A stretch of 64,000 bases of DNA from GCA-003244245 sp052390495 (GTDB lineage Bacteria > Actinomycetota > Actinomycetes > Mycobacteriales > Pseudonocardiaceae). The stretch lies in contig JBQTGW010000002.1 in NCBI GenBank assembly GCA_052390495.1, forward strand, positions 1-64,000, read 5' to 3'. The position numbers and the translations under genes were made by a program. A model generated the notes under the pieces. The model ran no database searches. It worked only from the letters and a program-made list of their open reading frames with translations, and was not told the origin of the DNA. Shown one piece after another: positions 60,048 through 64,000 of this stretch. Positions within the stretch are counted from its first letter, which is position 1. Each line of letters begins with the position of its first letter.

Positions 60048-61403
60048 TCACGGGAGTTCGAGTCTCCTGGAGAGATCGGATGCGAAGATCCCGTTGGGAT
60101 CGGCGGCGGCGCGGAGCTTGCGCCACTCGTCGATCCGCGGGTACATGCGGGCCAGGGTGGCCGCGGCGGTCCGCGACTCCTTGGCGAGGTAGAGCCGCCC
60201 GCCCGCGTCGAGCACCTGTTCGTCGAGTTGGTCGCAGAGCTGCGAAAGGCCCCGGCGAATCGGGAAGTCCACGGTGATCGTCCAGCCCGGCTGGGGGAAC
60301 GACAGCGGCGCCCGGCCTGCCTCGCCGAAGCGCTTGAGCACATTGAGGAACGACACGTGGCCCGAGCGCGCGATCTGCTCGACGATGGAGCGGAAGGTGT
60401 CCTGGGCGCCGAATGGCACCACGAACTGGTACTGCAAGAAGCCGCGCGGGCCGTAGGCCCGGTTCCACTCCCCGATCATGTCCAGCGGGTGGTAAAAGGC
60501 GGTGAGGTTCTGTATTTCACCGCGGCGTTGCCGGGGCGCCTTGCGATACCACGCCTCGCTCATCGCGCCGAAGGTCACCCGGTTGGCCAAGCCGCCAGGG
60601 AAGACGTCCGGCGCGGTGAGCAGTTGCGGGGCGTCGAAGGCCAGCGGTGCGCGGCGCAGCTTGGGTGGTAGCTCGTCGCGGCGGGCCAGGCAGCCGCGGG
60701 TGAGCACCGCGCGGCCCAGCTTCGCGCCGGTGGAGATGGCGTCGAACCAGGCGGCGGAGTAGTCGTAGCGGTCGTCGGAACCATCAGTGAGCAGCGCCAT
60801 CAGCTCGTCGAGATTGGCGGTGCGGTCGGTATCGACGACGAAGTAGGCCGACTCGACGTGCTGCAGCGCGACCGTGGCGCGCACCATGATCCCGGTGAGC
60901 CCCATGCCGCCGACGGTGGCCCAGAACAGTTCGTCGTCCGGGGTCAGGGTGGTGATCGACCCGTCGGCGGTGACCAGGTCGAGGCTGCGGACGTGGTTGC
61001 CGAAGGTGCCCGCGGTGTGGTGGTTCTTGCCGTGGATGTCGGCCGCGATCGCCCCACCCACGGTGACCTGCCGGGTGCCGGGCAGCACCGGCACCCAGAG
61101 GCCGAACGGCAGCGCGGCGCGCATCAGGGCGTCGAGGCTGACCCCGGCATCCACCACGGCCAGGCCACTGTCCGCGTCGATGGCATGGATCCGGTCCAGC
61201 CCGGTCATGTCGATGACCAGCCCGCCCGCGTTCTGCGCCGGGTCACCGTAGGAGCGGCCCAGCCCGCGGGCGATCACTGCCCGGCTGCCGGGGTTGCGGA
61301 CGGCCTGCTGGATCGCCTCGACAGTGGGGTTGATCAGCACCTGGGCGCTGCTCGGCGCGGTGCGGCCCCAGCCGGTGAGGGTTCGGTGGACGATCTCAGA
61401 CAT
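60048..61403 (-). CDS. dprE1: Decaprenylphosphoryl-beta-D-ribose 2-oxidase
   Basis: 451 aa from ATG 61403 (MSEIVHRTLTGWGRTAPSSA). FAD domain: RAVIARGLGRSYGDPAQNAG, PGTRQVTVGGAIAADIHGKN, HHTAGTFGNHVRSLDLVTAD. Substrate domain: AFYHPLDMIGEWNRAYGPRG, FLQYQFVVPFGAQDTF, LYLAKESRTAAATLARMYPR. It oxidises DPR at C2 outside the membrane. The benzothiazinone-reactive cysteine of mycobacteria (C387 in GWNICVDFPI) is Thr377 here (PGWTITVDFPI). First gene of dprE1-dprE2. Confidence 0.96.
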   Translation of the reverse strand: MSEIVHRTLTGWGRTAPSSAQVLINPTVEAIQQAVRNPGSRAVIARGLGRSYGDPAQNAGGLVIDMTGLDRIHAIDADSGLAVVDAGVSLDALMRAALPFGLWVPVLPGTRQVTVGGAIAADIHGKNHHTAGTFGNHVRSLDLVTADGSITTLTPDDELFWATVGGMGLTGIMVRATVALQHVESAYFVVDTDRTANLDELMALLTDGSDDRYDYSAAWFDAISTGAKLGRAVLTRGCLARRDELPPKLRRAPLAFDAPQLLTAPDVFPGGLANRVTFGAMSEAWYRKAPRQRRGEIQNLTAFYHPLDMIGEWNRAYGPRGFLQYQFVVPFGAQDTFRSIVEQIARSGHVSFLNVLKRFGEAGRAPLSFPQPGWTITVDFPIRRGLSQLCDQLDEQVLDAGGRLYLAKESRTAAATLARMYPRIDEWRKLRAAADPNGIFASDLSRRLELP

Positions 61404-61553
61404 CAGCACTGAGGTTAGGCGACCATGCCCAGGACAGCGCAGCCGGGGCGCATACGCTGGCGATGGGTCAGCACCGGCTGCACCAAGCCCGGATTGGTGA
61501 TGGGTCAACGGACACCTGCTCGCCACCCGATCCGCCTGATCCGCAGGGGAGCC

Positions 61554-61835
61554 ATGAACACCGCAACTCCGGCACGGTCCCGTTGGGCGATCCTCCTCCG
61601 GTCTGCCGACCACGTTCTGCTCCTCGGCCCGCGGGCCGTCGCTGATGGCGTAGCCGTGCTGCGCGGGCTGCTCTACGGGCTGGTCGACCGCGGCCCATAC
61701 ACCGATTCCCAGGGCGGGCCGACCCTCGCGGGCGCCTGGGCTGTGCGACACGGCCCGGTGCTGCTTGTGTCGGCATGGCCAGCGGGGAGGTCTCGGCGCG
61801 GTACAGTGCAGACGTGGACACTGCCCGCACGCTAA
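61554..61835 (+). CDS. Small hypothetical protein
   Basis: 93 aa. ATG 61554 follows AGGGGAG at good spacing. SRWAILLRSADHVLLLGPRA and VADGVAVLRGLLYGLVDRGP give a plausible helix-rich start, while the last third is Arg/Trp-rich and overlaps the hicB-like gene in another frame, so the 3' part is doubtful. Family unknown. Confidence 0.4.
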   Translation: MNTATPARSRWAILLRSADHVLLLGPRAVADGVAVLRGLLYGLVDRGPYTDSQGGPTLAGAWAVRHGPVLLVSAWPAGRSRRGTVQTWTLPAR

Positions 61836-62032
61836 CTGCTGCCGTGATGAAGGACGACGGGTGGTACGTCGCTCGTTGCCTGGAGGTCGAGGTAGCCAGC
61901 CAGGGTGAGACCATCGACGAAGCCTTGGCGAATCTCCGCGAGGCCCTCGAACTGTTCTTCGAGGAAGACGAAGTGCCTGCGGTGTTCGACCACCCACTCG
62001 TGACGCCGATTGAGATCCGTATTCCTGCATGA
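61775..62032 (+). CDS. hicB: HicB-family antitoxin
   Basis: 85 aa; a GTG at 61814 would remove 13 residues and may be the true start. Partial RNase-H-like fold typical of HicB: LTAAVMKDDGWYVARCLEVE, VASQGETIDEALANLREALE, LFFEEDEVPAVFDHP. It lacks a C-terminal HTH/RHH domain, as in the short HicB group. Its stop overlaps the hicA ATG by 4 bp. Confidence 0.85.
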   Translation: MASGEVSARYSADVDTARTLTAAVMKDDGWYVARCLEVEVASQGETIDEALANLREALELFFEEDEVPAVFDHPLVTPIEIRIPA

Positions 62033-62187
62033 GTCCTGCTCTGCCACAGGTCTCCGGCCGACAGATTGTGCGGGCACTGGAAGCGGCCGGATTCGAGTAC
62101 AGGTCAACCAAGGGCAGCCACGCGAAGCTCCGGCATCCGGATGGCCGGGTCGTCATCGTCCCGCTCGGCAAGTACGTCGCCGACTGA
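62029..62187 (+). pseudogene. hicA: HicA-type toxin, C-terminally truncated
   Basis: 52 aa. MSPALPQVSGRQIVRALEAA, GFEYRSTKGSHAKLRHPDGR with the catalytic His (G-S-H), VVIVPLGKYVAD-stop. Full HicA proteins continue ~20 residues after the V-P-x-H strand (helix R-G-T-L-R-x-I-L-R-x-A). Here the sequence changes at ~62163 into the antisense of a Phd-type antitoxin gene. The dsRBD-like fold is probably incomplete, so it is likely inactive. Confidence 0.75.
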
Positions 62188-62340
62188 CCGCAGGCGAGCC
62201 AGCGGCCCGCGATCGGGAAGCGGCCCGAGCACCGCGACCGGCCTGCCGCGATCGGTGATCTCGATGGTCTCGCCACCCTCGGCCAGCCGGAGCAGCTCGC
62301 TCGCCCGCTGCCGCAACTCCCGCACCCCCACACTCGTCAT
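62104..62340 (-). pseudogene. Phd-type antitoxin with foreign C-terminus
   Basis: The first ~50 residues are a good Phd/YefM antitoxin: MTSVGVRELRQRASELLRLA, EGGETIEITDRGRPVAVLGP, LPDRGPLARLRSVGD. After ~62163 the frame reads the antisense of hicA (PAIRMPELRVAALG), so the toxin-binding tail is lost. No toxin gene follows. The junction joins two originally separate toxin-antitoxin loci tail to tail. Confidence 0.7.
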
Positions 62341-62730
62341 GTGCTATTTGTAACACACGCAGAGGTGGTTCGGAGTGGGGTCGAGCTCGCATGGTCACGG
62401 CTTGTACGAGGTCGCTCGGTGGCCGTCGACCTGTTAGGTCAACGCCGGAATTTGGCTCTGATCGCTTCGGAATCGACGAAGCGAGCTTCCACGCTGTGAC
62501 ACCCCATAGCTCGGCATCGATCCGGGCAACGATCACCGTCGCATCGGTGTAGTCGGTTCGACTACGCCGCACCGTACGTGGACCTTCCTATCGCTGAGGC
62601 GCTGGCCGACCTGCTCGTGGAGGGGGATCATCGTGACGACCACGGGCATCAGCGGCTCGGTGGTCTCCAGCTGCCCGCGAATCAGGAACCACGGCTACCT
62701 ACCTGTGATCAGCGAAGTAGTATGGATTGT
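62341..62730. other. 390-bp region without a clear gene
   Basis: Weak frames on both strands lack start signals and family features. One stretch (62520-62590) contains an inverted pair GTAGTCGGTTCGACTAC. A TAGTAT hexamer just before ATG 62731 may be the -10 box of a leaderless vapB transcript. Probably debris of toxin-antitoxin turnover. Confidence 0.45.
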
Positions 62731-62982
62731 ATGGCAAAGAAGCTCACTATCAGCGTGCCCGACGAGGTGGCCGAGGAGGTCCGTACCGCCGTGCGTACCG
62801 GGCAGGCTCCGTCAGTGTCCGGATATGTCGTGGCCGCGGTCGAGCACTACCGACAGTCCATGACACTCGACGAGTGGCTCGACCAAGTGGACGCGGAACT
62901 CGGGCCACCCTCGGCCGCGGCGTTCGCCCGTATCGACACCCAGCTCGGGCTCGACGAATCACCGCAGCGCAAGCTCGCGTGA
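62731..62982 (+). CDS. vapB: VapB-type antitoxin
   Basis: 83 aa from ATG 62731 (in-frame ATG at 62722 possible). AKKLTISVPDEVAEEVRTAV strand-helix, SVSGYVVAAVEHYRQSMTLD, then an acidic linker (EWLDQVDAELGPPSAAAFAR) that should cover the toxin. It overlaps the downstream PIN toxin by GTGA. Confidence 0.88.
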   Translation: MAKKLTISVPDEVAEEVRTAVRTGQAPSVSGYVVAAVEHYRQSMTLDEWLDQVDAELGPPSAAAFARIDTQLGLDESPQRKLA

Positions 62983-63383
62983 CTCGGGGCCGGACCGCGG
63001 TCCGGGGATTGACCCTGGACGCCGGTGCGCTCATCGCGATCGACCGCGGTGATGAGGACATCAGAGCCCTGCTGCGACGGGCTCGCGCGCATGAATGGCC
63101 CATCGTCATTCCGGCGGGTGCACTGGCCCAGGCATGGCGGGGAGGCAGCCGACAGGCTCGGCTCGCCGACTTCCTCCGGGCCCGACGCGACAGACCCACG
63201 CTGCACCCACTGGACGCAGCAGTGGCGCGGACCGCTGGTGAGCTGTGCGGGCGGACCGGCACGACCGACGTCATCGATGCGAGCGTCGTGCTCTGCGCCC
63301 GAAGCCACGGATACCACGCTGTCACCAGCGATCCCGGTGATCTTATACGTCTGGATGGCACTGTCCCTTTGGTGATCGTCTGA
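62979..63383 (+). CDS. vapC: VapC-type PIN-domain toxin
   Basis: 134 aa from GTG 62979. GLTLDAGALIAIDRGDEDIR (two Asp), IVIPAGALAQAWRGGSRQAR (usual Glu replaced by Gln-Ala), TDVIDASVVLCARSHGYHAV (Asp) and TSDPGDLIRLDG (Asp). The second acidic position, normally E in x-x-E-x-x, is not evident, so activity may be reduced, but the other metal ligands are kept. Coupled with the upstream vapB. Confidence 0.88.
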   Translation: MTRGRTAVRGLTLDAGALIAIDRGDEDIRALLRRARAHEWPIVIPAGALAQAWRGGSRQARLADFLRARRDRPTLHPLDAAVARTAGELCGRTGTTDVIDASVVLCARSHGYHAVTSDPGDLIRLDGTVPLVIV

Positions 63384-63465
63384 GTGTCCGTAGGCCATTG
63401 CCTGAGGTCCCGCACTTCAGACTGTTGCGGCTGATCCGGGCGCCGTTGAGGATCAAGCCGGAGGT

Positions 63466-63992
63466 GTGGCAGGTCTGTACTCTTACGTCAAGGCCCTGGT
63501 CACCTACCGCTCCCTGGCGCTCGCCGATCACAGGGAGCTACCCACCCTGGATGAGCTGGGTGAGCAGATCGACGCCGCCAAGCAGGCGTGGTTCACCTCA
63601 CCGAGTAAATTCAGCGACGCCCTGCGAGTGCTGCCTGACCTGATCGTCGACAGCGAACGAGCCGTGCATGAACACGACCGCTCCTTGCAAGCCTGCCGCC
63701 AGATCTCCGAGCTGTACCAACTGACCCGGCCGTGCTGAAGCACCTCGGGTAGGTTGACCTGGGTGGCGTGGTGTCCGATCGGGCCATGCGCTATGCGGAA
63801 GAAACCGAAGATCCGCTCCTGATCGCGGCAGCCACGTGGAGCCTGGCGCATTCCCTGCTCTCGGACGACATGCCTGCCAGCCGTCGTATGCCAGCGAAGT
63901 CCGATTGTGCGTACTTAAGAGCAAATTTTTGTCATCGGGTGATCGCTGATTGTGTTGATCTTGTGGCTCCGGGTGGCACGCCGTTGAATTGA
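63466..63992 (+). pseudogene. Frameshifted, truncated HTH/TPR-type regulator
   Basis: The first frame (SYVKALVTYRSLALADHREL; GEQIDAAKQAWFTSPSKFSD; LPDLIVDSERAVHEHDRSLQ; ACRQISELYQLTRP) and, after a one-base shift at ~63735, the second (VSDRAMRYAEETEDPLLIAA; ATWSLAHSLLSDDMP) form the middle of an actinobacterial XRE-TPR regulator. The HTH is missing at the 5' side. After ~63890 the reading changes to unrelated, AT-richer sequence running to the window edge, possibly an insertion element. Confidence 0.75.
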
Positions 63993-64000
63993 GTCGGCAC

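Noticed and set aside
61404..62333. Extension of the dprE1 frame ~300 codons upstream
   Set aside because: The upstream part is low-complexity shadow sequence crossing the hicB/hicA genes; DprE1 homologues start at the ATG at 61403.

Overview
The window is high-GC actinobacterial DNA, most likely from a mycolata-type or Pseudonocardiales genus. The signs are DprE1/DprE2 (arabinan precursor synthesis), the TmsA/TmsB pair (10-methyl branched fatty acids), LeuA/LysC/Asd of actinobacterial type, a SARP regulator with 11-bp operator repeats, several XRE-DUF5753/DUF397/TPR regulator relics, and a short SRP RNA lying near dnaX and recR. I cannot name the species from sequence alone.

Layout. 0-7 kb: a possible IS end, purU, a truncated HTH gene, a large AfsR/SARP-type regulator divergent from a methyltransferase, with matching tandem 11-bp repeats before both and a decayed secreted-protein gene between. 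7-12.3 kb: a VapBC pair, a lipoprotein, a coiled-coil protein and selA-selB. 12.4-16.4 kb: two unknown genes, a frameshifted TPR regulator, an epimerase and a FhuF-like protein. 16.4-24.4 kb: the asd-lysC operon, two small membrane-protein genes, a PsbP-like protein, then a three-gene operon of single-pass membrane proteins built almost wholly of heptad repeats. 24.4-29.4 kb: leuA, a cation exchanger, a ZIP-type transporter, a deleted thiamine-enzyme gene and a tiny proline-rich protein. 29.3-38.5 kb: a peptide-type ABC importer (binding protein, two permeases, fused double ATPase) interrupted by phoD and a DUF4383 gene. 38.6-43.7 kb: a degraded zone with TrpRS and MetRS fragments, an intact divergent TrpRS with a GNAT enzyme, regulator relics and interspersed repeats. 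43.8-53.5 kb: a GMC oxidoreductase, ybaB-recR, tmsA-tmsB, an apparently iron-regulated Cys-rich protein, dnaX, a Phd/PIN pair, a siderophore-interacting protein and the SRP RNA. 53.9-56.0 kb: tRNA-Ser followed by a 2-kb islet bounded by a 26-bp copy of the tRNA 3' end, holding an integrase relic and a Clp-fold (SDH family) serine protease. 56-61.4 kb: a DyP-type peroxidase with an unknown partner, an orphan antitoxin, dprE2-dprE1. 61.5-64 kb: toxin-antitoxin genes and relics, then another broken regulator.

How it fits together. The chromosome core (purU, lysC/asd, leuA, recR, dnaX, SRP RNA, dprE1/2) is intact. Between core blocks there is much decay: at least a dozen gene fragments, several with single frameshifts, many toxin-antitoxin genes and short dispersed palindromic repeats. 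The least explained intact material is the heptad-repeat membrane operon at 21.1-23.4 kb, the DyP partner at 57.7-58.7 kb, and the protease carried in the tRNA-Ser islet.
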